DNA of 64,000 nucleotides, taken from Trochalopteron elliotii. Lineage: Eukaryota > Chordata > Aves > Passeriformes > Leiothrichidae. Below are positions 36,261 to 48,500 of the stretch, piece after piece; within the stretch, counting starts at the first letter, position 1, and each line of letters opens with the position of its first letter. The notes under the pieces are model-generated. The model was not told the DNA's origin, did not search any database, and worked only from the letters and a program-made list of their open reading frames with translations. The position numbers and the translations under genes are program-made. The stretch covers positions 1,550,465 to 1,614,464 of the forward strand of contig JANPWX010000073.1 of NCBI GenBank assembly GCA_024734555.1. The letters run 5' to 3'.

Positions 36261-37332
36261 CAAAAATGAGTAGTTTCTTTAACCTAAGTGATTTTTGAAG
36301 TAGTTTAGCCCCACCCCTCTCCCTCAAATTGAAGAATAAAAGTTTTCTGCTTTATTTTTTTTCAGAAAAGAAATGTTTTTCCTCCAAATATGTTGACTTT
36401 TTTATTAATATCTCATTCTTTTAATTATTCCAAGAAAATAATGAAAAAACAAGAATAAAATGACATTGAATTCAAGCAGTTGTGGCTATCTGATAGAACA
36501 TCTTGGTAAGAAAATTCAGAGCTTCAGATAAACTGTAAATAAAAGATATTTCTCTTTGGCAAAGGAAAAAAAAAAGAAATCAATTAGTGCTGAATAATTC
36601 ATTGCCAGACAACACAGTCTGTAGATAAAACAGGTTTCTTGGGTGCAAGGGCAAGCCTCCTGGGATCTGCACAGATCAGCTTAGGTTTGACAGAGCTTAG
36701 AACCATCAATGCCACAGGAATGTAGTTAGGCTGGCTCCAGGCTTGAGCTGGTTCCAGGCATCCTTTTAGCTCTCTGAATAAACCTTTCTGGGATAGAAGA
36801 CCAGAGATGCAGAAAAATCTGAGTTATCACACATGTCAACTTAGGTGTGGAAGTAGTTACACTGTTGGTGTGGACTCCTCTCCAGGATGTAGCTCCCTGA
36901 TGCCATGCCCTATAGAGAACTGGTTGCTTTCATACATTTCTGTTTTGAGATGTTAGCAATTTTTAGGAGGGAAATTGGGCATCCTTGTCTGCTTCTGAAT
37001 GGGGTTTTAAGGGAAACTGATAAACACTCCCCCCTGCCCCCTCCAGCCCATATTGAAAAGTAGCAATTAGAGCTATGAGAGCTTGTAATTTGCAGACTAT
37101 TTTGCAAATGGATGTAGTTTCCAACTTTTTGAAGATGCACAGCAATTGTAATTTGCCTGTGACTTACTCTGCTGGGAACATATGAGTCTTAGAAAATCTT
37201 GGTGTGGTAATGACAGTGGAACTGTGGCTATTCCCAGGCACCAGCTTATGAGAGTTGCAGTGCGCCTTCTCCGAGCAGCTGTTTGTTCAGCATTTTACTT
37301 AGTAGACCTGAAAAAAAAATTGTAGTGGTTAT
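36261..37332. other. Unique non-coding sequence, AT-rich at its start
   Basis: AT-rich from 36340 to 36600 with A and T runs. A C-rich run, CTCCCCCCTGCCCCCTCC, at about 37027-37044 gives a G-run-rich minus strand. No gene recognised. Confidence 0.5.
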
Positions 37333-37724
37333 ATCACAGAACAGAGAGTTTGGAAGGGACCACAATGGGTCATCTGATCCAATATCCCTGATAAACAGGG
37401 TCGTTCTAGAGCACATTGCACAGGATTGCACCCAGATGGTTCTGGAATATCTCCAGAGTGGCAGACTCCATAATCTCTCTGAGCAACCTATTTCAATGCT
37501 TGGTCACTTCCACAGTAGAGAAGTTCTTCCTTATATTCACATAGAACTTTATGTGCATCAGTTTCTGCCTGTTGGCTCTTGTCCTGTTGCTTGAAACCAG
37601 CTTGAGCAGAGCCACGCTTTGTCCTTTTGACACCCTCCCTTCAGATGCTTATAGACTGCTGAGATGCTCTCTCAGTTGTCTCCTCTTGAGGCTGAACAGG
37701 CCCAGAAGCCAAAACCTTTCCTCA
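37333..37724 (-). mobile_element. CR1 LINE 3' end, interrupted by an LTR
   Basis: The plus strand shows the antisense CR1 3' region almost complete in order. The words are ATCACAGAACAGAGAG (degenerate terminal octamer repeat), GGAAGGGACCACAATGGGTCATCTGATCCAA, GCACAGGATTGCACCCAGATGG, CTGGAATATCTCCAG, CTCTGAGCAACC, AGAAGTTCTTCC, CATCAGTTTCTGCC, TTGACACCCTCCCTTCAGATG and CTCCTCTTGAGGCTGAACAGGCCCAG. These words match the type abundant in passerine and other neoavian genomes. No frame is intact. The copy is cut at 37724/37725 by the LTR, and a short continuation resumes after 38087. Confidence 0.92.
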
Positions 37725-38087
37725 TGTCATGGTTTAACCTCAGCCAGCAACCAAGTACCACACAGCTGCTTGCTCACCCTCCCACCAGCACAACTGGGGA
37801 GAGAAAGGGAAGAGTAGAAGCTAGAAAACTTGTGGATTGACATAAAGACAGTTGAATAGGGAAAGCAAAAGCCATGTGTGCAAGCAAGGCAAGGAATTCT
37901 TTCCCTGTTTCTCATGGGCAGGCAGGTATTCAGCCATCTCCAGGAGAGCAAGGTCCCATCACATATAACAGTTCCTTAGGAAGACAAATGCCATGACTCT
38001 GAATATTCTTCCCTTACAAATCCAAAAGAGAGCTCCATACCAGCCATTGTGAAGAACATTAACTCCACCTCAGCCAAAACTAGCATA
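37725..38087 (-). mobile_element. Solo ERVL-like LTR inserted in a CR1
   Basis: The left end TGTCATGGTTTAACCTCAGCC and the right end CAGCCAAAACTAGCATA are the complements of the known avian ERVL-type LTR termini (TGTCCTGGTTT... to ...CCATGACA), so the LTR points to the minus strand. Internal words of the family are present, such as GGAATTC, CATGGGCAGGCAGGT, CAGCCATCTCCAGGA and GAAGACAAATGCCAT. At about 38015-38020 the sequence jumps from the GAATATTCTTCCCTT region straight to AATCCAAAAGAG. From my memory of related LTRs this removes the central part that normally holds the TATA box. No internal retroviral genes flank it, so it is a solo LTR. A clean target duplication is not visible. Confidence 0.85.
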
Positions 38088-38115
38088 TCTTGTTAGAGAG
38101 ATGCTCCAGTGTGTA
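38088..38115 (-). mobile_element. CR1 continuation after the LTR
   Basis: TTGTTAGAGAGATGCTCCAGT matches the CR1 words (CATAAGAGAGATGCTCCAGTCCCC) that should follow the AGCCTTTCCTCA just before the LTR at 37724. This shows that the LTR landed inside an existing CR1. The similarity to CR1 fades after about 38115, which marks the 5' truncation point of the CR1 copy. Confidence 0.7.
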
Positions 38116-39000
38116 CTCTCTCATGCAGGAAGGCAAAGATGTGTTTTCCTATTCTGTCAAATATCCCCCCATGCTTAAGTTGGCTCAAAGAATTGGGTAG
38201 AGGGACATGGACCTGGTGTTTATGTCTAGGTCGATGCACAAGCACAGTCTGTGCCTCTGAATCCATCTGAGCCTTGATCTGCCCAGAACTGCTCACAGAC
38301 TATTTTTAGGCAGGGATTTCATACATGTGGAGTCACTGACACAACAGGACCATAGCTGTAGCTAATGAGTGCCTCAATGACAATATCTTGTTTGGCTCAA
38401 TAGCTGTGTGATCAGGGCCTGGTCCTGCAGAAGAGCCACCCACCACACAGAGCTGCATCTTGAGGGTTGGCTGCTGGTCTACCCCAGCCCTGCCCTACTG
38501 AATGAATCCATCGCAGGGCACGGTCTTTATGTTGTTAAGTCTTTGTGAGGTGTAGCCAGGCTTGTTCACTTGGTTATAAATGATGATCCAAAGGTCAGAG
38601 CAGAACCAATAGGAGAGTCTGCTGTCCATTTGTTTAAAGCATGAGGTGGCCAATACAATCCTCCCTCCTCCCTTTCTCTGAGCAGCTTTTTACAAAAATA
38701 TACCTTTAAGTCAATTGATATTATCATAAATTCAAGTTGACCTTGTGATGACATCTTTGGGGCATGCTAAAATGTAAGAAAAAATTTCAAGGAAGTAGAA
38801 AGATAATCGAAGAAAAAATTTAGGGGTGATGAAAAAATCAAAGGAATGAAAATTTTATTTTTGAAAATAAAAAATCCTAAAGCAGAGCAATCTATTTTCA
38901 ATGCAACCCTTGAGTTCAGCCAAACAAATTAGTTTGAGGGCTTCATCTGATAGGGCTTTTTTGCTTTTTAAACTTAGATTTATTTCAGTATGCTTTTTAG
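38116..39000. other. Unique non-coding sequence
   Basis: No gene or repeat recognised. AT-rich and A-rich from about 38765 to 38880. Confidence 0.5.
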
Positions 39001-39060
39001 AGCAACCAAAAAAAAAAACAACAAAAAACCAAACCCCAGGAAAAAAACCAAACCCAAACT
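39001..39060. repeat. A/C-rich low-complexity tract
   Basis: About 60 bases composed almost only of A and C, with CAAAA, CCAAAC and A-run units. It is the complement-strand counterpart of the T/G-rich tract at 18990-19100. Confidence 0.65.
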
Positions 39061-41289
39061 TATTTTGATTTGCTAGCAATAAAAAAAAAATCAGTTAATT
39101 CACTGCTCTAAATTGCCCATTTATAAGAGACAAGGGTTTTATTGCTGTCTGTCAATGTGTTGCTCATGAAGGAATTTCTTTGTTTATCCACTTTTCTTTT
39201 TTAAAGAGGCAATGAAATTCAACACAAAAGACATGGATTAAAGTAACAGTGAAATGAGATGTAGAGAACGCAGGAAATACCAGAATTACAATACAGTCTT
39301 TAAATGCTCACAGGTTGTTCTTATTGCAGAATTTCTGCCTTTTTCAATGAATGGCTTAGTGTACAATAAATAATAAGATGTAAGGCCATACAATGAATAA
39401 TGAAAGGGAAAAAAAAGATTGAAGAGCCACACATTCAGCAAGTCCAGCCATCCTATAGACTAAATGTGGTAGGACCTGGGCAGGGGATCTCAAAAAGGTA
39501 TAATAAAGCTAAATCAAAATAGCTGTGAATGGGCAACTGTGGTTAAGAGTATGAAGGAAGGTGTTACATTGATGTTTTCTGACTGTGCATCACTCTGCAA
39601 ATCTAACTTTTTAAAAATTAAAATCAGTCTGAAATTCCTTACATTACCACTGATGTAAATGGCTGTGAGCTCTCTTGGGTATATCTGAATCAAGCCATTG
39701 TGCAAAACATGGCCAATTGTCCTGTGTGGGAAAGCCCTGGGAGTCAGGAAAGGCTCTACGTGATCTCTGGTACAGGTGTATGCAGAACAAATAGCATGGA
39801 ATAAACTCCATGCATCATAAGCTGCCTTCAAAACCATTTGCCAAACTTAGTGCTTTTGCAATAGCTGAGCTAGGTTTCTGCATTCCTTGGAAGAGTGTTG
39901 TAGAGCAGTTGTACAAAGCAAGATGACAACCCTCAGATGGCTTCTGTGCTGTGCTGCACAATGCTACTGTTTCCCAATAATGTGGTTGCAGAAGGAAAAG
40001 GAGTGTAGCACTTGGCAGAGTTTCAGTACAATGCAAGATGTGTTTGCTGCTTGATCTTGGGTTGCTGTTCCATATAGAATTGGGGCACGCTGGAATCCCA
40101 GCCTGAAGCTTTAGGATAATGTTTCTGGCAGGCTGTAAGCTGGTGGAGATGCACATCTGAGTCACTGCAACAGTGTAAGAGAAATATCCTTGAGAGTGTG
40201 GCTAGGCTTCCTTTGTCTGTTTAGTCTCTTATCTGTTGAGTTATACAATAACACAGAGCACATTTCTTGACCTTCTTCCCTTCTCTATTTCTCAAAGTTA
40301 CCTGGGAAAGGTGGCTGACTTGGTGCTGATGTGTGGGGATCATTACTTTTACCAATATGTTTTGACCACTGTAGAATGGCATTAAGTACCAAAGGAAAAA
40401 GAAGTTTTGATTAAGTAAAGAAATACATCTGTGTTATACCTTTTTCATTAGATGTGTTGAGCTTTCTCTTGTGGTTTTTGCTGAGAAGAATTGTCAGAAC
40501 TCTTTGAAAGACCAAAGTTAACCAGTAGCCATTGCTCTCCCATCCTGTGCTTACTGTAACCTCACGGATGTGTTGTCTGCATTTAATAAATTGCTTGCTT
40601 CAGAGTGTAGAGCCTGTGACCTTATGTATGGGAAATCTGTATGAACTTCATCCAGTACACATCCCTTTTCCACCTCTTCTGTCTTCCAGGATGAAAAACT
40701 GCTTTTTTCCTGTGACTTAATTAAAACCAATTTATTTTGTCCCTCCTCTTCCAGATACCAAAAGAATGCCACTGACAAAGTAGCCAAACTTGTGACAGTT
40801 GAGCATTGATTGAATGCAAATGTTTGATATTTACATCTTGGGGGCTGGAAGCTTCATCTCAGACTCCAAATGCCACAGAATTATATGTACCTGTGCAACT
40901 TTCTCTCTCTTGCTATTACATGATCATTTTGTTGCAGAGGTGTTTACATGCTGTTAGACCCATCAAAGACGAACTATCTTTTAAATGTTGGTTACTATAA
41001 AGGGGTTTGTACTTCTGTGTTTTAAGACTGGATTTTCCTTGCAGTGGGGCTTAAGTGCTATACAAATTTCCAGCTTGACGAGATTTGGAGTCAAGATGCT
41101 CCAGGTGTGAGAAGCAACTCTAATACCCTGCTGCCACCAGTAGACAGAGTTTGCCTCTTCCAGGGGCATGTTCCTGCCATGTACTTTCTATTTTAGCACT
41201 CAGTAGATCCCTCTCCAAGTCTTTTCAAACCTGGCACATAAAAGCGTCTAGTTTATCAGGTTGGTTAGTGAGCCAATTTCCTTGGGTTG
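39061..41289. other. Unique non-coding sequence, no gene seen
   Basis: No recognisable repeat. Minus-strand frames at 39514-39837 (107 codons) and 39815-40165 (116 codons) overlap end to end but show no known domain or splice boundaries. I regard them as chance. Confidence 0.5.
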
Positions 41290-41340
41290 AATTGGTTCCT
41301 CATCCTTGGTTCATCATTCCTTGGTTCATCATCCTTGGGT
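41290..41340. repeat. Short tandem repeat of a 14-15 bp unit
   Basis: About three and a half units of CCTTGGTTCATCAT, the first degenerate (ATTGGTTCCTCAT at 41291-41303), then near-perfect units at 41304-41318 and 41319-41332, and a partial one to 41339. A minisatellite seed. Confidence 0.75.
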
Positions 41341-42665
41341 GAAACATGGATTCAGTGGGCGCCGAGCTGATTCAAGGAAGTGGAAGAGTTGCACAGCTAA
41401 GAACATGGGTGATGAAAGAATTGGGGGAGCAAGTATTCCCCTCTTTGGGCTCAATGACCTTTTGGATCTGCTTGGCTGCTCAGGAAATAATGCCTTCAGA
41501 GGAAAGGTCTTACATCCATTACTGAAACTTGTACTCACATTTGTTAAAGTTTTCCCAAGTTCTTATGCTACCTGCCTGTGTAATTTAATTTAGCAGAGAG
41601 TTGGCAAAATGCCCTGCATACTATTTTTACAAGGTAGTAGTTGGTTACAGAATCATTAGCCCTTCCTCCCTCCCTGAACTACATCTTAGTGGATACTTGA
41701 GGTTTAGTGCTAATTTAGAGCCTTTGCACACTGAATGTTGTACAAATGCTTGCTTAAAGGGACATGTTTGAAATCCCCTGGCAGATGCTTCTGGCATTTT
41801 AACTCTCAGACCTAAACGCTGTGGACTTTAAAGCTGCTTAATTCTGTCTGTCATGACTTTTGAATAATAGCAATGAATGCCATTCTGAGCACTCTGTAGT
41901 GGTTAAATAACTTCTGCCATGTTCTTTCAAAAATAATCGCTGCTGGACACTGGCCAAGCCCAGAAAATTTCAGCTCTGAAGATGAACATTTTGGCAACTT
42001 ATGACTGACTGAAATCACCAGAGAAGCTTATTTGCATTCTTAACTGTAGCAGATGTTGCTGCTGTTGCCCTGGAAGCTGGACAGCAGGCTGTAGAAGTGG
42101 AGGCCACTGTGCTGGCATGAGACCTGTTAATGCCTATTGCTTCTTCTTCCTGCCCTCAGGCACAGGTTAGGAACATTTTCTAAATTCTGCCTACTGGTGT
42201 TGGTTTATGGGTAGCACCAAGCATGTTTCTGTACACTCTTATGTCATCCCATATAGAGATGTTCCTCCCTACACCTGCTCCAGCCTGGTGTTGGGAGCTG
42301 TAGAGTAGAAAGGACACAAGTTGCTTGGGGGAGTTAGCAGGGGGTCAGGATCGCCCTGTGTCAAGCCAAGTTCCAAGACTCAGGTCTGGAAATGTCTGAT
42401 CCTGAGCATTGGTGAGTCCTTCAATACAGACTGGAGTCCTTCTGGAAGGAAGTTTAGGCACGAGATAGGGTCAAGGGCTGAACTGATACTCAGGAAAAGA
42501 TTTGTGCAGTATCTCCGTTTAAAGCATTTTGACAGCCTAGGTGAAGTTCTTTCAGTCTCATGACAAAGTTTAAGGGATAAGAACTTGGCATGGGAAACCT
42601 TAGAAAAACAATTTGACTGCTAGCACTGAACAAGAGGTAGCAGAGGGTCCTAGCAGGAAGTAAGT
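41341..42665. other. Unique non-coding sequence
   Basis: Nothing gene-like. The 95-codon frame at 41306-41593 starts inside the tandem repeat and has no known domain. Confidence 0.5.
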
Positions 42666-42689
42666 GCCAGATCTATTGCCAGATCTATC
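42666..42689. repeat. 12-bp tandem duplication
   Basis: GCCAGATCTATT at 42666-42677 is followed directly by GCCAGATCTATC at 42678-42689. Simple replication-slippage type duplication. Confidence 0.8.
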
Positions 42690-45289
42690 CCAGCTTCTGC
42701 TGAAGTAAACAAAGTTTAGCACTGATGAGAAAGGCAGTGTTTCTACTGCTGCCTAGCAGTCTGCCATAGCCAGCTCCCTGATTTTTTTCTGTGAGAGAAT
42801 GGTCTTTACCCAGTCCTGTTATCACTACACTGCCATGCAGAATTTTTGTTTCAGTATAAGCATACACAAGAACTTGCCTTTTCTGTCTAATTAACGTGTG
42901 GCAGTAGCAGCAAGTGTTAACTTTAGAAGAGCTGTGTGCTGCTGAAAAGGCCAGCAGAAGTCTGATAAAGAGAACCCAGGGGTGTGAAACAGTACTACAT
43001 AGCTGAACTGAAGTAACTATTCCCCATCCTGTACATCTACACTGCTTTACATGGGCTTGAACCTATTAGTGTATGGTTTTGCCACTATCCCTTTTGGTAC
43101 TGTTTAGATTTTTTTTTTTTAAAAAAAGCTTTTTAAGAAAAGTGGTTCATATTGAAGTGAGCCTTGTTTCTTTTGATTAATACCTGATACTACCAGCACT
43201 AGCTCTTCCAAGCAAAGAGTGCCAAAGGGCGTTGCTTGAGTCCTGAGCCTTTTTCCCTCACTGGAGGTGTTTAGGGCATGTTAAATTAACTGAGAGAGAA
43301 TGACAGCAATGTCTGGGAGTGAATGTAAGGTGAGGGAATGGAGCTGTGGTCATTAGGGACTCCTGTGCATCTTGGGCATTTTGACAAACAGATGTAAGGG
43401 GAGAGACCTCATCCGGTGGTGTGAGCTTGTGAGAATCTGGTTTCCATAACAACTTACTTCAGGTCTTCTCTTTGTGTTCCAGCATTATCTTTTCCTGTTG
43501 CTCCTAGAACTTGACTTACCATAGGAATGCAATGCATTTGAACAGCAGCAAGCTCCTCTCCAGGAGCTGGAGCACCTATTGTTACCTGAGGAGATGACTT
43601 ATTCATCACAAAGATAAAGCAGGAAGTGAGACACACGTCTATAATGTCTCTATGTGCTCTTTCTAGCCCTTTCAGTATTTGGTATTGTTTGAGCTCCCCA
43701 AAATGGAAACCTGCTGTCATTAGCTAAAATGTGTATCATCAGGGATGCTCACAGTTCCCATGTTTTCACTGCAGTTTTCTGGAGGGGGAGCTGACCCTCA
43801 TGGTCCTATCTCCTGCTGCCCTGTCCTCCCTGTTTTTCAGTCCCTTCAACACAGGAGATTCAGGACTGAATCAATGCATTTCAGTATAATCTAGTAAATC
43901 ATTCCCCTCTGGGCAAGCTAGGCATTCCTAGGGCAGGTAAGGAGTACTATGCTTGCCCTTCTTTCAGCCCTCCAGAGCAGGTGAGTGTCAGAAGTTGTAA
44001 GGGTGCAGTACCTGATTGCCAGAATTTCCTTTAAAAACTTATTAAAAATTGTCAGAATTGGCAGTGGTCCAGAGGCCACATTGGTTTGTCTGCAGAAATG
44101 AACACAGCCTGGGAGGAGCTCAGTGGTGGTGGCAAACATCATAAGCATCTCTGCTAGCTGGGAAAAGAGAAGCTGCAGGAAGGCTGCACATATTTTCCTT
44201 TCTGCTTCTGGTGAAGTGGCACACTGCATTCAGCAAAGATCCATATTCTTGGCTGTTTGCTTTCTTTTAAAATTTTGATATAGCTTGGGGAAAATATCAA
44301 TTTCTTCCTTCCTCCTGTGACTCCACTCTTGTTGGGAATTGAATAGTCAGAAGTAAACAGGCTTTATTTTTCTCTCTGGTGTGTTATATAGCTACAGACC
44401 AGTTGGCAGCCCTTTGCATCAAAGTTTGGCTGTGTGCTAGAGAATACCTCTGATTTTCTAAATTTTTCAGACAGAAAGTTGTTACAAGACACAGGGGCTC
44501 TAGGAGGGAAGCTTTGCAAAACACAACAACCTGGAAATCGTGGATGACTGTGACAATTGCCAGTGCTGCAGCCCCATCACAGATGATGGTGATGCTGGGA
44601 GCAGCTGCATTCTACAGCCTCTCAGGGCTTTTGCAGGAGGGTTGCTCCCCTTCTGCACTAATGCCTTTTTGTTCTTAAGAAAACCCCCATGGACTTAGTG
44701 AAAAGCAACACACAGAATAGGGCAAGGGCTAGAAAGGCTCCTGCATCTTCTGCTCCCATCTATTATCCCTATATCCCATTTTTTTCAGTTCACTCTGCTT
44801 TCAATGTTTGTTCACTAGGGAAGCTTGAATGCATAAAGGAGAGCTATGAACGAGGCTGGCACTGAAGTAATAAATTCAACTCTGAAATAAATGATACCTG
44901 TGGGTAATAGGTTTGAAATTGTTGTGTTCCTTGGTAATGGGATATAATTACAAGTACCACAAGATCTGCAGGACAAAGGTGCAATTATACCCCTCACGTC
45001 TAAGTCAGTGAAAGCATTACCACAATGTTGCCACAGTTCAGTGGTGTGGAACAGGGAACTTATTGGGGAGATAACAGCAGTTCAGTGAATGTTTCTTTGT
45101 GATTCTTCCATATTGGCTCCCCTTCCAAAATCTTGAAAATGGACCATATGCTGGGATAAAAATCCCCACAGCAACAATGTGCCACAGTCACTGTGGGATT
45201 ACCAAAAGATTCCTTTAGTAACTACCAGGGAATGAGTCCTGAGTGATGGGTCCGCTTTATACCAGTGGGTAGGTCATCATTTGTTGCTG
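42690..45289. other. Unique non-coding sequence, no gene seen
   Basis: No gene or repeat recognised. A T10-A7 stretch lies at about 43110-43126. The 103-codon minus frame at 43918-44229 has no family match. Confidence 0.5.
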
Positions 45290-45545
45290 TGTGGTTCTGC
45301 AGTAATTAAAGGCTACTGAATGATATTTCTTCCCTGTAACTCTGAGGGGGGAGTTGTGCCTTTGTGTCCCTGTGTAGTTGCACAGTAATTACTGAGTAAT
45401 GACTTACGGTGTGACGGTGTTATGCCAGGCTGCTTATTGCGTTCCCCCGCACTGGGCTGTTAATCAGAGGGTAATGTCCTAATTGTTGCTACCTCTAGCA
45501 GCAGGGTTCAGTTGTGTGCAACTCCCCTGTTCCACAGTAATTTTG
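45290..45545. promoter_or_regulatory. Candidate conserved non-coding element rich in homeodomain sites
   Basis: The palindrome CAGTAATTACTG at 45383-45394 is flanked by related CAGTAATTA (near 45299) and CAGTAATTTT (near 45535) words, and TTAATC and TAATTG cores lie between. CpGs are kept in TTACGGTGTGACGG, ATTGCGTTCC and CCCCGCACTGG. TAATTA is the core bound by many homeodomain factors, and palindromic arrangement permits dimer binding. Repetition of the CAGTAATT word three times in about 240 bp is the main reason for this call. Confidence 0.4.
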
Positions 45546-48500
45546 GTTGGACAGCAGAGAAGTGGCTGTGCTGAGATCCACATGAACTGGGTACTCTGGG
45601 TAGCTGCTGAGGCTTGGGAGGTGTTGGGCTAGGTATTCAGCTGATGAGCATGCTGGAAATTTCCTGATTTGGGAATTACGTAGGATAACACCCAGCTTGG
45701 AGGTTCATGTATGTTTCTAATGCTGTGCTGTGCATTTTTCTGTTCAGTGTCATTCAGGTATTGACCAGTAACCTGGGTTAGGAAAGGGTTGTTTTGTTCA
45801 TGTGCAGCATTTCCCTGAAAGGACAGTTCCTGTGTTTTGTGTTCTGTTTCACTTTCACTTGCATATTTACCTGTGTAGTGACTGACAGGTTTGTGCCTGG
45901 CAAAGCTGTCCAGTCTGCTGAGGTGGTGTGTCCATACAATGTGACTTGAGCCCTTGTCAGGTACTGCAAGACAGTTCTGCATCTCGTTTTTCTTGAAAGT
46001 GTCAGTTTGTCTACTCACACTCTGAGCTGACTGAAAGCCCTTTCTCCAGTCCAGCCTGAGCTGAGCTTAAAAGACCCTTGCAGGGTGTGTAACTTGAAGC
46101 ACAGCATCACCATAGTCACAGGGGGCTTTCCCCAGGGCATACTGCTGGCAGAGGACCTTACTGTGTAGTTGTACTCAGACATGTACCCAGGTCTGGTCCT
46201 AAAGCTAGCTGCAGCCAGACCTTCACACTGGACAGTGAGTCTTGAGCTGCTCTGGGATGAAAGCCAGTTGAAAAAAAAAAATTGTGGCATTTTTCAATAT
46301 TTTTATGTTGGACTTTCTTGTACTTTCTATGGAACAAAAGTAGAATTGGCTGAAATGCTGGGTATGGTGTAGTGGGAAAAAGCCTGAGTAAGCAGCAGCA
46401 CCATTTGAATAAAAGAGTTTTATGTTAATTTTAGTCCTGTATAAAGCAATGTAATGAGAATCAGGCTGGTGACTTGCCCCATATCCTTGCTCATACCAGT
46501 AAGTTCTGACTTGTACTGCCACTGTGTTTATAAGAAAGTACTGCTTGTGACTTTCCCTTGGAGCATCTCAGATCTGGATGTTTTTTTTAAGAAAATACCA
46601 GGCTGGGTAGTGCAGCATGCTGTTTGTCATTGCTCTGGGGACTTGGTAGAACCAAAATAAATAAGGCCATGAGCTATAGTGCAGAACTCTGTAGTCCTTG
46701 AAACCACTGGGGTTCTTCCTTTATGTGAGAGTATTTGAGAGGAAAGATCTCCAGTTATAAAGCAACAAGGAGAGCTGATTGTCACATTCAAGCCCCTTCT
46801 CTCCTCTTGGAGGCTGCTGCAGTGCTGCCAGATTCTCTTTTCCTCTGTGAGAATCTGGCTGTTCCTGTTTCTCAGACTGATGGTGGCTGTTTTCTTTTCT
46901 TTTGCCTTTTTTTTTTTTTTTTTTAGTAAAAAGTGTAGCATTTGAGTCTTTGAAATTGAAATGGATTTCAGTCTTTCTTATATTAATTATTGATAAGTGG
47001 AGCCTGAGAGATGGAGGTGCAGCCTGGTGTGGTTAATGACAGTCAGTTTTTAATTTTATGTCCCTCACAGTGACAGAGAAGTGCAGTTTAATGGGAGTCA
47101 TTTATTAAGAGGGACTTAATCACAAGTAAGCAACTAGTGAGATAGCAGGGGGAAGAGATGTGCACTGGTGCAGGAGAGCAGCAAGTTGGGTGAAGAAAGA
47201 TGCTGCAGTGGATGCACTCTTCAAGCCCCAGCACATGTGGAGGATGCACATGGAAGCCACACAAGCAGACTGCAAAGGCAAGGGGGCTGCAATCCAACAA
47301 AACCCCATAATGCCAAAGCTGCTAAACTGGGGCTGGCTGATGACAGCTCTCATCTCAGCAACATTAAAGTGGCCTTGCTATTAACCAGGGCCCTCTGCTC
47401 TGCACCAGTGCAGAATCAGAATGATGGTTCTCCCTTCCAAAACGTTTATAGGCTAATTAAAAGGCAAGACATCAGATGAATAAAGACAGACAAGGAGATG
47501 ATATTTTCCTCTGGATGTGGGAGGAAAAATGTTCTGTGCCCTGTCAAGCTTGCTGAAAACCATGTGGGCAGAGTAGTGCATTTTGTATTGCCTTTGCTGT
47601 TGGTGATGTCACTGAACAACATTATTTCATATGACCTGCACCAGTGAGGCCATGATTTACTCTTTCCCCACTGCTCTCTGGCTAGCAGGTTATAAGGATT
47701 TTTTTTTTTTTAACATTTACTCCTCAAGTTGTGCTTTTTCTCAGAGAACTGACTAAATTAGCCATCTGTAGTTTCTCTTGTGGCAGCGTTGTCCAGGCTG
47801 TGAGGTAGGGACATCATGTGTAGTGACCTCAGCCAAAGCCATCAGCTACTGCTCTACTGAGCTGCAGAAACTGTGTGGTTGCAGCAGAGCTCAACGGTTG
47901 CAATAAAGAATGCATTCCTGCATTTTCATTTCAACATCACCTTACTAATAATTTTTGTATTCCTTGCAAATCAAAGCTTGTTTACTTTGTTTAGCATGCT
48001 CTGGCACCAGGGCTGCAGCAGTACTGTGAAGCCATGGGGCAGCTTCTTTTTGGTGAAACGTGGGACACTGAGGTTTAGCTGGACATGCTCAAGTGGACCG
48101 TTGTGAAATTTTAGTGTGAATTCCTAGGTCATTTAGTGATCTTAGCATGAAGGCTAGCATTTGCTATGGGGTTTTTCTTGATGTCTCTGTCCTGAGATGG
48201 GTGTGGACCTTGCCAGGAGGCTTGCAATGCTCAAAAAAGATTGGAGCAGTTGCCTCCTCTCTTTGTCAATAGAAACCTGGTCTGAAAAGATTGGTGTGTG
48301 GAGTAATAGAAGTAGGCTTGATACAAAGCAAGGGAGGACAATTAACAGAGTTGATGCAACAGTGATACTCATTGACTGAAGAAAGCATTGCTTCAGAGAT
48401 CTTCTTTCCTCACTAGCTGTTGTGTGTTAAAATTCTTCAGGGAGGAAATGGAGAGTTTTCTGTGGAGTTGTTTATGGCCATAAAAATTTGAGGTTTGGGG

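Noticed and set aside
37283..37594. 103-codon plus-strand frame as a gene
   Set aside because: Most of it (from 37333) is the antisense reading of the CR1 fragment.
12405..42300. 16-base identity CTCCAGCCTGGTGTTG shared by about 12410 and 42280
   Set aside because: The similarity does not extend on either side, and one such match is roughly expected by chance in a window this size.
46907..46926. T18 followed by AG as a splice acceptor
   Set aside because: No exon-like frame or donor follows. It is more simply a homopolymer run.
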